DNA of 64,000 nt from CAYSCW01 sp964449165 (GCA_964449165.1 CAYVAT010000013.1:4922-68921); one strand, 5' to 3'. Positions 43,274 through 53,037 are shown, counted from the first letter of the stretch. The notes: generated by a model not told the origin, from the letters alone. Program-made: numbers and translations.

Positions 43274-45295
43274 TTATTCCTCCTTAATAAGCTTTAAAAA
43301 TTCTTTCTCGCTGACAGTAGGAATGTCCAGGCTTTGGGCACGGTTCAGTTTGGAGCCTGGAGTCTCACCGACCACCACATAATTCGTTTTGCTGCTCACC
43401 GAGGAGGAAATCTTTCCGCCCTTTTTTTCGATCTTCTCGGCCGCTTCCTCTCTAGTGAGAATGGTAAGCTTGCCGGTGAGCACAAAAGTAAGGCCAGCAA
43501 GCGGTTTCTCGGCTCCTTTTTCTTCTCTTGATCTGAAATTAAGGCCGGCTCCTTTGAGTTTATTCATAAGCTCCACATTTTCCGGTTGGCTAAAGAAGAA
43601 AACGATGCTTTCCGCCACCTTTGGTCCCACATCCTCAAGCTGGATAAGGTCCTCATTGTCCGAACGAGCGAGATTGTCCAGACTTTTAAAATGGCTGGCC
43701 AAAGTCTGAGCTGTCCGCTCTCCCACGTGCCTGATGCCCAGTGCGAAGATCAAGCGGTCCACATTTCTTTGCTTGGATTTTTCTATCTCGTCCAAAAGGT
43801 TCTCTGAGCTTTTTGTCCCCATCCTTTCCAGGTTGACCAGGTCTTCGTGTGTAAGAGAGTAGAGATCTGGAATGTTCTTGATCAGATCCTTTTCTAAGAG
43901 CTGCCTCACCAATGAGTCGCCCAATCCCTCGATATTCATGGCTCTTCGTGAGGCAAAATGCAGGAGTGACTCTCTCAGTTTAGCCGGACAGGATGGGTTC
44001 ATGCAGCGTGAAATGGCCTCTCCCTCAGGCCTGAAGGTTGCAGAACGACAGACCGGGCAGTGGGTGGGAAAAGAGAATCTGCGTTCTTTTCCGGTTCGTC
44101 TTTCTTTCATCACTGAAACCACTCTTGGGATGACATCTCCACTTCTTTCGATGAGGACGTAATCTCCTACTCTTATGTCTTTTCTTTTAATCTCCTCTTC
44201 ATTGTGGAGTGTGGAGCGGCTGATAGTTATTCCGGAAAGCTTAACAGGCTCAAGGATGGCGACCGGAGTCAAGGCTCCGGTGCGACCTACCTGGACGATG
44301 ATCTTTTCAATCCTTGTGGTCGCTTGACGGGCCGGAAACTTGAATGAGATGGCCCAGCGGGGAAACTTGGCCGTTCTGCCGAGGATGTCTCTCTGTTTGG
44401 TAGAGTTAACTTTGATCACCACTCCGTCCACATCATAATCAAGACTGTCTCTTTTCTCGGTCCGTTCTTCCCAGAAAGAGATGACTTCATCCAGGGAAGA
44501 AAAAAGATAGGAGAAAGGATTGGTTTTGAATCCCAATCGCCTCAGCATCTGGAGATTTTCCCATTGGCTTTCTTGTTCCTCGCCGTCGGTAAAGATAGAG
44601 TAAATGAATGCGTCCAGCCTCCGCGATGCCACCTGTTGAGGATCGAGGAGACGGAGAGATCCTGCCGCAGCATTGCGGGGGTTGGCGAAGAGTGGCTCGC
44701 CTTGTTCTTCTCTTTCCTTGTTGATTTTGTTGAAGGAAGCAAAGGGTAAATAGATTTCTCCTCGGACTTCGACTTCACGTGGATTGTCGATTTCCAGGGG
44801 AAAACTCCTTATGGTCTTCACGTTGGAGGTGACATCGTCTCCTCGAAAACCATCACCGCGCGTGACGGCTTGGGTGTATTTCCTATCCCGGTATACGACA
44901 GAAATGCCCAGGCCATCTATCTTTAATTCTGCCACATATTCTATTTTCTGGTGGGGAAGAAGCCTTTTTATTCTTCCTTCGAATTCTTTTAATTCCTCAA
45001 CACTGTAACAGTTGTCCAAGCTAAGCATGGGAGTACCGTGGGCGACAGAGGCAAATCCTTCGATAGGCTGTTCGCCAACTCTTTGAGTGGGAGATTCAGG
45101 GGTGATGAGCTCGGGAAATTGAGATTCCAGCTTTTCGAGCTCTTTGACCAGAAGGTCGAACTCATAGTCGGAAATCTGAGGATCATTATCCACATAGTAT
45201 TTTTTTTCGTTATATTTTATATCTTCCCTCAGGTTCTTAATTTTTTTTCCTGCTTCTTGCAAAGAAAGGGACTTCATGGCTTTGCTTCCTCCCAA
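43274..45295 (-). CDS. ligA: NAD-dependent DNA ligase LigA
   Basis: 673 residues, full length. The adenylation Lys is in VAELKIDGLG. The zinc finger is CPVCRSAT...CMNPSCPAK. Helix-hairpin-helix repeats (NIEGLGDSLV) and a C-terminal BRCT domain (GLTFVLTGKL) follow. The start could also be the ATG six codons later. Confidence 0.97.
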   Translation of the reverse strand: MGGSKAMKSLSLQEAGKKIKNLREDIKYNEKKYYVDNDPQISDYEFDLLVKELEKLESQFPELITPESPTQRVGEQPIEGFASVAHGTPMLSLDNCYSVEELKEFEGRIKRLLPHQKIEYVAELKIDGLGISVVYRDRKYTQAVTRGDGFRGDDVTSNVKTIRSFPLEIDNPREVEVRGEIYLPFASFNKINKEREEQGEPLFANPRNAAAGSLRLLDPQQVASRRLDAFIYSIFTDGEEQESQWENLQMLRRLGFKTNPFSYLFSSLDEVISFWEERTEKRDSLDYDVDGVVIKVNSTKQRDILGRTAKFPRWAISFKFPARQATTRIEKIIVQVGRTGALTPVAILEPVKLSGITISRSTLHNEEEIKRKDIRVGDYVLIERSGDVIPRVVSVMKERRTGKERRFSFPTHCPVCRSATFRPEGEAISRCMNPSCPAKLRESLLHFASRRAMNIEGLGDSLVRQLLEKDLIKNIPDLYSLTHEDLVNLERMGTKSSENLLDEIEKSKQRNVDRLIFALGIRHVGERTAQTLASHFKSLDNLARSDNEDLIQLEDVGPKVAESIVFFFSQPENVELMNKLKGAGLNFRSREEKGAEKPLAGLTFVLTGKLTILTREEAAEKIEKKGGKISSSVSSKTNYVVVGETPGSKLNRAQSLDIPTVSEKEFLKLIKEE

Positions 45296-45407
45296 AAGGA
45301 TGTCAAGGGATGTTCTTTTCCCCTCATCCTGCCTATAGATAATATATTAGGTCAGGGAAAAGTGCAATCGGGTGGAATCAGGAAGATGGAGGATTAGAGA
45401 ATAATAT

Positions 45408-46598
45408 TTAACTGATGCCTAATCTTTTCTTGGCTTGATCGATGAGCTTTTGAAATTCTGCCAAGGCTTCCTTTTGTTCGGCCTCTAGTTTCTTGATGGC
45501 TGCTTCTTCATTCTTGATTTTTGCCAGGGTTTCTTTCATTTCTTTTTTTTCCTGGTCGCTCAGGTCCTCCTCAACTTTCTCTCCGAATTTCTTGTTGAAT
45601 TCTTCTGTGAGAGCATCCAGTTCTTCGGTTTTTTCCTTAAGCTCTTTGACCTTCTCGTTGTAGTTGAGTTTGCTGTTTCCTGTGAAGAATAGCCTTTCGG
45701 CCAGGGACATGGCTTTTTCAGAATTTTTGGGGGAGAGGAAGCTGGCATCCAGCAAGTATTTTATAGCTTCTGGCTGGAAAGATGGATCTTTTTTTGCCTT
45801 TCCGGCCAGGATGATTCCTATATTGTAGGCAATTTCACCGCTTTTTTGTTGGCCGTAGGCCTGTTTGAAATAAGTGAGCGCTTCGTCTTTTTTCCCAGTT
45901 CGATAGAGAGTCTTGGCATAGAAAAGGCAGCTGGCGAAATCTTTTAAAGTATCACAGGCCACTCGAAAAGCTTTCTCTGCATCATTGTAAAACTTGAAAT
46001 CATAAAGGGATTTCCCTACCTTCATTAGATCATTGGCGATCTGTTTATTTTTTAAGATTTTGAAAGAATTTATGTATGAATCGACCGAGCCCTTAAGGTC
46101 CTTGTTCTTCTCCAAGGCTTGGGCTTGGGCATAATACCCAGCTCCCATAAGCTGATTCCATTGTTCTGGAGGCTCAGGGGTAGATTCTTTATTCTTGTTC
46201 GCTTTGCTGATTTGGACAACCTGAAGGGCATAGTTTTGGGCTTTATCTAGATTTTGACCGAGGCTGCTGTATATTCCTGAAAGTACGATGTAGATCTGAC
46301 ACTTGGTAAAATCATCCAGGCCGCCGAGCGCCAAGGCCTTTTCTCCGTAGCTTATGGTTTCATTTGGCGTCTTACCCTGATAAGGAGTGAGACAGAGCTG
46401 AGCATAAACATGATTTTCGTATTTTGTCCCCTTACCTCCGTATGAGTTGATATATTCCTTTAGAAGCTTAACTTTCTGAGCAGTATCAGGTGTGGTGACA
46501 GCCTTGATGTACAGTTCATCAGCCGTGTTTTGGCCGAGAAGGGAAAAAGGCAGGATAAAGAGGATGAGGACAACTATGGTCAGTGTTCTTCCTTTCAT
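45408..46598 (-). CDS. Exported TPR-repeat protein with C-terminal coiled coil
   Basis: 396 residues. The signal peptide is TIVVLILFILPFSLLG. TPR-like helical repeats span about 25-300 (for example AEKAFRVACDTLKDFASCLF, KDEALTYFKQAYGQQ). A Lys/Glu coiled coil follows (about 310-390: EKVKELKEKTEELDALTEEF). It is probably a periplasmic scaffolding protein. No enzymatic motif was seen. Confidence 0.82.
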   Translation of the reverse strand: MKGRTLTIVVLILFILPFSLLGQNTADELYIKAVTTPDTAQKVKLLKEYINSYGGKGTKYENHVYAQLCLTPYQGKTPNETISYGEKALALGGLDDFTKCQIYIVLSGIYSSLGQNLDKAQNYALQVVQISKANKNKESTPEPPEQWNQLMGAGYYAQAQALEKNKDLKGSVDSYINSFKILKNKQIANDLMKVGKSLYDFKFYNDAEKAFRVACDTLKDFASCLFYAKTLYRTGKKDEALTYFKQAYGQQKSGEIAYNIGIILAGKAKKDPSFQPEAIKYLLDASFLSPKNSEKAMSLAERLFFTGNSKLNYNEKVKELKEKTEELDALTEEFNKKFGEKVEEDLSDQEKKEMKETLAKIKNEEAAIKKLEAEQKEALAEFQKLIDQAKKRLGIS

Positions 46599-46712
46599 CT
46601 TATGACCTCTCTACAGAATTTTATGCATAATAGCCTGACATGAGATAAAAGTCAATATCTGAAATATTATTACCAAATAAATGGTAGCAAAATATGTGCC
46701 AAATTTAAATCT

Positions 46713-46749
46713 CGGCTTGGCGAGGATGGATAGGAACCGGAGCTGTGTC
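46713..46749 (-). repeat. Dispersed repeat, half-copy C
   Basis: The minus strand reads a GACAC end, then CGGTTCCTATCCATCCT and CGCCAAG, matching the left half of copy B (28511-28587). The right half is missing. It is intergenic, upstream of murB. Confidence 0.65.
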
Positions 46750-46825
46750 TAATTATATCCCTCATCATAGAAATGGATGTTTCCTTCTCTATCATTGAGA
46801 TAGAGATGTTTCAACTCTTACCTTT

Positions 46826-46853
46826 TTGGACTTTTTAGATGACATTGTATAGA
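46826..46853 (+). promoter_or_regulatory. Promoter of murB, possibly leaderless
   Basis: TTGGAC (46826-46831), 16 bp, TATAGA (46848-46853). The expected start site is only one or two bases before the murB ATG at 46862, and no ribosome site is visible. Confidence 0.5.
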
Positions 46854-46861
46854 ATGAGTCC

Positions 46862-47806
46862 ATGGCTCCGGAGAAAGATTTCTCCTCCCTTTTCATGAGG
46901 GCTTTTGGAAGGTCATTCCGAAGGTCTGTTCCTTTGAGCGAATATTCCCATTTCAAGATAGGCGGTCGAGCCGATTACTTTTTCGAAGCCGAAACACTCG
47001 CGGAACTGGTGAGAGCTGTCAAGATCTGCCGTAAATCCAATTTTCCCTATTATGTCATAGGAGCAGGCTGCAATCTTTTATTTGATGATCAAGGATTCCG
47101 CGGTATCATCATCAAGAACGCAGCCAAAGGTATAAGCCTGAGAAAGGAGAGAGGAGAGGTAGAAGCCTTGTCAGGTACATCGTTGAATGAGCTTGTTGAT
47201 TTTTGTCTGCAGAGAGGCTTAGCCGGTGTCGAAATTTTAGCTGGAATTCCAGGAACTGTGGGAGGAGCTGTCTTCAGTAATGCTGGAGCGTTCGGGAAGA
47301 GCATGGGAGATCTTTTGAAGGAAGCCATTCTCCTCGATGAAGAAGGTAAAAAGATAAGGGTCAGCAGGGATTATTTTGCATTTGATTATAGGGACAGTTT
47401 TCTCAAGAGAAAACATCTTCTTCTGTTGAAGGCTGTCTTTATCCTTCAACCAGGTGAGAAAGAGAGGATAAAAGAGACCATCGAGGAAAATCTCAAGAGC
47501 AGAGAAAACAAGCATCCGCCCCAGAATACAGCCTATGCCGGAAGTTATTTCAAGAATCCTGTTTTTCCCGATGGGAAGAAAGTTGCAGCTGCCTATCTTC
47601 TGGACCAGGTTGGAGCCAAGGCGCTTAAAGTCGGTGGGGCAGCCGTCTCCAGCTTACATTCCAATTTTATCATTAACCAGGAGAATGCCTCTTCCAGAGA
47701 TATTCGGGCTTTGGCCCAGGAATTGAAAGGCCGGGTGAAAGATAAATTCAACATCGAGCTTGAGGAAGAGGTCATTTATCTTCCAGCAAGCTCATCAATG
47801 CCTTGA
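46862..47806 (+). CDS. murB: UDP-N-acetylenolpyruvoylglucosamine reductase MurB
   Basis: 314 residues, short type-II form. FAD-binding motifs are YVIGAGCNLLFDDQGF and ILAGIPGTVGGAVFSNAGA. The catalytic Ser is in YAGSYFKNP and the Glu region is LEEEVIYL. It reduces the enolpyruvyl group for peptidoglycan precursors. The 3' end overlaps the convergent gene by 35 bp. Confidence 0.96.
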   Translation: MAPEKDFSSLFMRAFGRSFRRSVPLSEYSHFKIGGRADYFFEAETLAELVRAVKICRKSNFPYYVIGAGCNLLFDDQGFRGIIIKNAAKGISLRKERGEVEALSGTSLNELVDFCLQRGLAGVEILAGIPGTVGGAVFSNAGAFGKSMGDLLKEAILLDEEGKKIRVSRDYFAFDYRDSFLKRKHLLLLKAVFILQPGEKERIKETIEENLKSRENKHPPQNTAYAGSYFKNPVFPDGKKVAAAYLLDQVGAKALKVGGAAVSSLHSNFIINQENASSRDIRALAQELKGRVKDKFNIELEEEVIYLPASSSMP

Positions 47807-48638
47807 TTTTTTGAGAAGAAAGCTTTCCCTCTTTTCTGGCGATTTCCAAGGTTTGTTTAGCGAGAGTAATGTAGACCTCTTGATAGAGCGGGAAACAGCG
47901 CAAGGCCTGGATATGTTTTTCTATCGAACGCCGGTCTCCTCTAACCAGAGGCCCGGTCAGAGAGGACTCGATGTTAAATTTTTTTACATTATGTAAAGTA
48001 CCTTTCACCAGCGGGAAGAGAATCTGGAAGGATTCTTCTTTAAGTCCCATCTGCTGGAGAAGAGAGGTGGCTATCTCCAGCAGGGCCACAAAAAAATTGG
48101 AGGCGATGCTGCAGGCCGCGTGGTAGAGCGGTTTGTCGGAGGCCTCAAGGATGATGACTTTCCCACCAAGATGACGCACCATTTCCTTGCCTAGAGACAA
48201 GGATTCCGCACATCCTTCCAGGCCAAAATAGATACCCTTAAACTGGCTTTCCTCGCTTCTCTTGGAAGGAAAAGACTGGACAGGATGGAAGGAAGCGGTG
48301 AAGGCCCCTTTCTTCCTCAAAGGAGAGAGAATTCGAGAGGGATGAAGGCCGCTGCAATGAAAAACGTATCTCTCTGACCAATTGAAATCTGAGCGGGAAA
48401 GCTCTTTGGCAACCTTCGCGATCTCTTCGTCCGGAACACAGATGAAAACAATCTCTCCTTTACTTGCCGTTTCCCTGTTATCGGTGAGCGCTCTTCCCTG
48501 TCCGATGATTTTTCGACTCTCTCTTGCAGAAGAGATGCTTTTGCAGGTTATGGCTTTTATCGTGTATCCTTTTTTCCTGAACGCATAACCCAGGGAAGTG
48601 CCCAATCTGCCGGCACCGATTATAGCGATATCCATCAT
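47772..48638 (-). CDS. Rossmann-like/DUF2520 oxidoreductase-like protein
   Basis: 288 residues. The N-terminal NAD(P)-binding motif DIAIIGAGRLGTSL is followed by VFICVPDEEI and FHCSGLHPS. A DUF2520-type helical domain comes next (HAACSIASNFFVALLEIA). The fold is related to pyrroline-5-carboxylate and ketopantoate reductases; the substrate is unknown. The start overlaps the NYN gene by 4 bp. Confidence 0.9.
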   Translation of the reverse strand: MMDIAIIGAGRLGTSLGYAFRKKGYTIKAITCKSISSARESRKIIGQGRALTDNRETASKGEIVFICVPDEEIAKVAKELSRSDFNWSERYVFHCSGLHPSRILSPLRKKGAFTASFHPVQSFPSKRSEESQFKGIYFGLEGCAESLSLGKEMVRHLGGKVIILEASDKPLYHAACSIASNFFVALLEIATSLLQQMGLKEESFQILFPLVKGTLHNVKKFNIESSLTGPLVRGDRRSIEKHIQALRCFPLYQEVYITLAKQTLEIARKEGKLSSQKIKALMSLLEDK

Positions 48639-49114
48639 TTCCTCCTCTCAAAAATTTTGCTCCAATGGTCTATTTCGAGAGGCGAAAGTATGATCTCTTC
48701 TTTTTTCATCTCCAAAGATTTCCTGTATTCTTTGAGCGAAGCTTTTAACAGGCGATGAAATTCTCTCGAGTTGAGGGATTTTGCTCCCCTGGCCTTGGTA
48801 AAACGGCGGATCTCGCGGTCAGAGCTGACCACAAAGAATCTCCTCAAATATGTCTGTTTCTCGATGATTCGTTTTATCACCTGGTCTGCATTTTCCTCTA
48901 AAGACGGGAAAATGACAGTCAGCGATTTTTTCTGGAGCTTGTCAGTTTCCAAATCTGGAAGAGGGGGGCCATCAAAGACCAGATAGATTTTTGTCTTTTT
49001 CAGGTGCTTGAAAATCAACAGCTGTGAGATCAAGATGTACTTGCTTTTTGGCTCTCTGAGATGTGAGGGCCAGAGGTAACCGATTAAGTTGTTGCCATCG
49101 ATTAGATATGCCAC
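48635..49114 (-). CDS. NYN-domain (YacP/Rae1-like) predicted ribonuclease
   Basis: 159 residues. The PIN-like fold signature is AYLIDGNNLIGYL at the N-terminus, with LVFDGPPLPD, VIKRIIEKQ and VVSSDREIRRFTK carrying further conserved acidic residues. Relatives include YacP/Rae1, a ribosome-associated endonuclease. Identity to Rae1 itself is not assured. Confidence 0.86.
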   Translation of the reverse strand: MAYLIDGNNLIGYLWPSHLREPKSKYILISQLLIFKHLKKTKIYLVFDGPPLPDLETDKLQKKSLTVIFPSLEENADQVIKRIIEKQTYLRRFFVVSSDREIRRFTKARGAKSLNSREFHRLLKASLKEYRKSLEMKKEEIILSPLEIDHWSKIFERRK

Positions 49115-49150
49115 TTGCGGGGTGGTCCCTCAATCATGGGCGTTTTGGCA

Positions 49151-49804
49151 TCACAAGGTATAGGATTCTCCTGGCTTGAGGATGATAACCTCTGCCATGT
49201 TTCCGACTCTCTGTTTGAACTCCTCAGGATTGGATTCGATTATGGGGAAGGTTCCGTAATGGATGGGGATCACTTTTTTGGTTTGGATAAATTCCACGGC
49301 TTTCACAGCAGAAGGCACACCCATGGTATAACGATCTCCTATGGGAATAAAGCTCAAATCGGGCTTGAAGAATTCGGCGATAAGCTTCATATCATAGGTG
49401 AGGCCTGTATCGCCGGCGTGATAGAGGGTCTTTCCATCCAATTCAATAACCACGCCTGATGGATCCCCTTTTTCGGCTGAATGGAGAGCGGTGACCATAT
49501 GGACGGTGACTCCCTTGGCTTCCACTGTGCCTCCTATGTTCATCCCCTCTGTTTTTATGCCCTCTGCTTCAGCCTCCACAGCCACTTCATGGATGGAGAC
49601 CAGGGTGGCTGCTGTTTTTTTACAGATGGCGAAGGCATCTCCGAGATGATCGCTATGATAATGGGTGACCACCACTACATCTGCTTCTGTGATTTCTTCG
49701 GGGGTAATAGAGGCAGCAGGATTATCAGTTAAGAAGGGATCGATATATATTGTCTTTGAGCCCTTGATTTTAACTGCTGAATGTCCTAACCAGGTGATTT
49801 CCAT
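49151..49804 (-). CDS. UPF0173 metallo-beta-lactamase-fold hydrolase
   Basis: 217 residues. EITWLGHSAVKI at the start and the metal motif VVTHYHSDHLGDA are diagnostic. LYHAGDTGL and VIPIHYGTFP supply further ligands. This is the YtkL-like group; the substrate is unknown. Confidence 0.94.
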   Translation of the reverse strand: MEITWLGHSAVKIKGSKTIYIDPFLTDNPAASITPEEITEADVVVVTHYHSDHLGDAFAICKKTAATLVSIHEVAVEAEAEGIKTEGMNIGGTVEAKGVTVHMVTALHSAEKGDPSGVVIELDGKTLYHAGDTGLTYDMKLIAEFFKPDLSFIPIGDRYTMGVPSAVKAVEFIQTKKVIPIHYGTFPIIESNPEEFKQRVGNMAEVIILKPGESYTL

Positions 49805-49857
49805 TTTTTACCTCCTGTGGTAATTTTTTTCCCGGATAAATTATGCTTTTTCCCAGA

Positions 49858-50202
49858 CTATCCGGGAGGCCAATGCATCCTTCTTCCTCCCAGTAAATGC
49901 AGGTGTATGTGGAAGACTTCCTGTCCAGAGTCCCTCTCGGTGTTGAGTACGATCCTGTAGCCGCTTTGGGCGATCCCTTTTTCCTCTGCAATCTGGCGAG
50001 CCTTAAGAAGAAGATAGCTGAGAATTTCCTTCTTTTCCTCTGGAATTGCGTTTAAGGAACCGAAGTGTTCTTTGGGGATAAGCAGGATATGGGTGGGTGC
50101 CTGAGGGTTGATGTCGTTAAAGGCAAGAATGTCCTTATCTTCATAAACAATCTTTGAGGGAATTTCTTTATTGACGATTTTGCAAAAAATGCACTCGTCC
50201 AT
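49858..50202 (-). CDS. HIT-family nucleotide-binding protein
   Basis: 114 residues, histidine-triad HIHLHLLGGR near the end and ECIFCKIVNKEIP at the start. It belongs to the Hint group (purine nucleoside phosphoramidase). It lies 2 bp downstream of murA. Confidence 0.95.
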   Translation of the reverse strand: MDECIFCKIVNKEIPSKIVYEDKDILAFNDINPQAPTHILLIPKEHFGSLNAIPEEKKEILSYLLLKARQIAEEKGIAQSGYRIVLNTERDSGQEVFHIHLHLLGGRRMHWPPG

Positions 50203-50204
50203 TT

Positions 50205-51479
50205 TTATGGTGTCTCCCTGTCTTTTATCCTCTCTATCTGGGCGCCTATGGATTTCAGCTTCTCCTCGATTCTCTCATAACCCCTGTCCAGGTGTTCAAC
50301 CTCGTTGATCATGGTTTCTCCGCTGGCGATCAATCCAGCCAGGACGAGGGAAGCTGAGGCCCTCAGGTCTGTGGCTATGATCTCTGCCCCTGAAAGGGGA
50401 GTTTTTCCTCTGACTATGGCTTTATCACCGGAGACTTCGATAGAAGCTCCCAGACGCAAAAGCTCGTTTATATGGCTGAACCGCCGGTCAAAGATGGTCT
50501 CTGTTATGATGGATGTGCCTTCCGCCTGAGTCATCAACATGATGAACTGGGCCTGCATATCGGTGGGAAAGCCTGGATATGGAGAGGTGGTCACATCCTG
50601 CGGCCTGATCCGGGGGCTTCCTTTGATTCTGAGAGAATTGAGGTTTAATTTTTCTATCACTGCTCCTGAGTATCTCAGCTTTTCGATGATGGTGTCGAGA
50701 TGATCGGTCCGGACCTTGGTGAGGGAGAGGTCCCCTCGAGACAAAGCACCTGCCACCAGGAAAGTGCCGGCTTCGATACGGTCAGGGATGATTTCATGGA
50801 CGGCACCTCCCAGATCATCCACTCCCTTAATCCGGATGGTCTCCTCACCGACTCCATCGATTTTCGCTCCCATTTTCAGCAGAAGCTCGCAGAGATTGGT
50901 TACTTCCGGTTCGACGGAACAGTTTTTAAGGGTAGTCTCTCCCCGAGCCAGGGAAGCGGCCATGATCAGGTTTTCTGTCCCGCCTACGGTTTTCTTCTCG
51001 AATTCGATCTCCGAACCCTGAAGCCTTCTCGCTTCAGCCTGGATATAGCCGTGCTGGAGACTGATGGTAGCCCCCAGTTTTTCCAGGCCGTGGATATGAA
51101 GGTCTATGGGACGAGAACCGATGGCGCAGCCTCCGGGTAAGGCAACAACAGCTCTTCCCCGCCTGGCAATCAAGGGGCCGAGGACAAGGATGGAGGCTCT
51201 CATCGCCCGAACCAATTCATAGGCGGCTTCTTCTGAGCGGATCTTTCTGGTTTGGATGGAGAGAGAATTTTTCTTGATGCTGTAATCTGCTCCCAGCTCT
51301 TTCATCAAGGTCAGGATGGTGAAAACATCTTTCACTCTGGGTGTGTTTTTCAGCTTTATCTTTTCCCGCGTCAGGAGAGAGGCGGTGATGGCTGGAAGCA
51401 CTGCATTCTTGGCTCCGCTGATTTTTACTCTTCCTTTGAGCCGAAGGTTATGATTTCCCAGAATTCTGATCTTATCCAT
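50205..51479 (-). CDS. murA: UDP-N-acetylglucosamine 1-carboxyvinyltransferase MurA
   Basis: 424 residues. LKGRVKISGAKNAVLPA at the start and the active-site loop LPGGCAIGSRPIDLHI with the catalytic Cys retained, so a fosfomycin-type target residue is present. It catalyses the first committed step of peptidoglycan synthesis. Confidence 0.97.
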   Translation of the reverse strand: MDKIRILGNHNLRLKGRVKISGAKNAVLPAITASLLTREKIKLKNTPRVKDVFTILTLMKELGADYSIKKNSLSIQTRKIRSEEAAYELVRAMRASILVLGPLIARRGRAVVALPGGCAIGSRPIDLHIHGLEKLGATISLQHGYIQAEARRLQGSEIEFEKKTVGGTENLIMAASLARGETTLKNCSVEPEVTNLCELLLKMGAKIDGVGEETIRIKGVDDLGGAVHEIIPDRIEAGTFLVAGALSRGDLSLTKVRTDHLDTIIEKLRYSGAVIEKLNLNSLRIKGSPRIRPQDVTTSPYPGFPTDMQAQFIMLMTQAEGTSIITETIFDRRFSHINELLRLGASIEVSGDKAIVRGKTPLSGAEIIATDLRASASLVLAGLIASGETMINEVEHLDRGYERIEEKLKSIGAQIERIKDRETP

Positions 51480-51566
51480 ATAGTGTAATTCTAAAATAAT
51501 ATCTCTGAAAATTCAATGTGTTGACTTATCCGGGATTGTGTTTTATTAGTGAGGAAAGGAGGTCTC

Positions 51567-52952
51567 ATGGGAATTTCGAGGCGAAATTTTATGAAGAATC
51601 TAAGCTATGGGTTTGCTGCCGCAGGGTTAGGCAGGAAATCCGGATCCTTTTCTTTTCCTCAGAAGGAGGGCTCGGAAAGCCTGCTGATTAAGAACCCAGA
51701 CCATCCCCAGGAAGCGGCATTCGACCGGCTTCCCCTCTCATGGTACAAGAAGACAGTGAGCCGGCTGAAGGAGAAAGTTGCCGAGAAGGGCATTGAAGCG
51801 ATTATCCTTCAAAATCGGTGGAACCTGATCTACTTTACCGGACTCTTTCATAGTACTACGGAACGTCCCTTCTATGTTCTCTTCCCGGTCAAAAAGGATG
51901 CGATCTACTGGTATCACCCGGGTCTGGATAGAGACCTGGTTTCGTCCTGGTGGTCTACAGAGAATGATTACTACTTTGACTATCTCCATGCCGAGGGAGG
52001 TTTTCCTGAAAAGGGAAAAGTGGTCCAGGGGAAAACCGTTGATCTTTTTGAGTGGCTGCTCGAAGGATTGAAAAAGAGAGGATATGCCGATAAGGTCATC
52101 GGAGTGGACAAAGAATTTCCTCCTTCCAGGATGAAAAAGATCAAGAAGATCCTTCCTCAGGCCAAGTTTGTCGATATCAGCCAGGCCTGCCTCAAGATGA
52201 GGATAGTCAAGACCCCCGAAGAGATCGCTCTCACTCAGAGGGCCATGAATTACTTCAGCAAGATCCACGCTTTTGCTCGTGATTATCTTCTGGAAAAGGG
52301 GACAGATGCCACAGACTTTGAGGTGGGACATGCGGCTTCAGAATACGGCACTGATCTGATCATGAAGGATGTAAAGAGAGACGGTAAGCCTCACAATGCC
52401 GTGGGAATTTCCGTGCACATAGGCTGCCGCACAGGTGTGGCCACAGCCTATCCCCATCCCAACCAGTTCTTCCACAAGAGGATCGAAAAAGGTGATGCTT
52501 TGCAGATATCTGGCGTGGTCAGGGTTGGAGGCTACGGAGGGGAGCTCTACCGCTATTTCCAGATCGCTCCCTGGGACGCTCATCGGGAGAAGCTGTGGCA
52601 AGTGGTGACCGACTGTGTCCGGATCCAGGAGGAGGAGTCCATGGCTGGGAAGACCTGTTCTGAGCTGGCTTTCAAGATCCATCAGTACCAGGTCAAGAAC
52701 GGAGTGGCCAAATACATCTATCATCGGCCTGCCCACGGAGAGGGGATGGAAGGGCACCAGGCACCCTGGCTCGCTCTGGGTGATTACACTGTTTTAGAAG
52801 AAGGGATGACCTTCAGTGTGGAACCTGGCCTTTATGATCCCGAGAATGGCTTTGGCTATAATCCCAGCGATAACCTGCTGGTGACAGAGAAGAAGGGAGT
52901 GCTGATGAGCAGCGTTCCCTACTCCAAAGCGTGGATGTTCTTGAAGCTTTAA
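51567..52952 (+). CDS. Tat-exported M24 (aminopeptidase P/creatinase-like) protein
   Basis: 461 residues from ATG 51567, preceded by AAAGGAGGT; an in-frame start 18 bp earlier is less likely. The N-terminus SRRNFMKNLSYGFAAAG is a twin-arginine signal. The pita-bread fold follows: EEIALTQRAMNYF, then HRPAHGEGMEGHQ and TFSVEPGLYDPE. At the two Asp metal-ligand positions of true peptidases (typically VDxG and SDxTR) the sequence reads QISG and GELYR. The metal site is therefore probably altered, as in creatinases. Substrate unknown; not necessarily a peptidase. Confidence 0.85.
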   Translation: MGISRRNFMKNLSYGFAAAGLGRKSGSFSFPQKEGSESLLIKNPDHPQEAAFDRLPLSWYKKTVSRLKEKVAEKGIEAIILQNRWNLIYFTGLFHSTTERPFYVLFPVKKDAIYWYHPGLDRDLVSSWWSTENDYYFDYLHAEGGFPEKGKVVQGKTVDLFEWLLEGLKKRGYADKVIGVDKEFPPSRMKKIKKILPQAKFVDISQACLKMRIVKTPEEIALTQRAMNYFSKIHAFARDYLLEKGTDATDFEVGHAASEYGTDLIMKDVKRDGKPHNAVGISVHIGCRTGVATAYPHPNQFFHKRIEKGDALQISGVVRVGGYGGELYRYFQIAPWDAHREKLWQVVTDCVRIQEEESMAGKTCSELAFKIHQYQVKNGVAKYIYHRPAHGEGMEGHQAPWLALGDYTVLEEGMTFSVEPGLYDPENGFGYNPSDNLLVTEKKGVLMSSVPYSKAWMFLKL

Positions 52953-53037
52953 GAATAGCAAGAGAGTCAGGTGTTGTGATAAGCTGGAGGATCAGTGTGT
53001 TTAGCGGAATAGAATTTTTTTGTAAGGAGGAAGTCCA

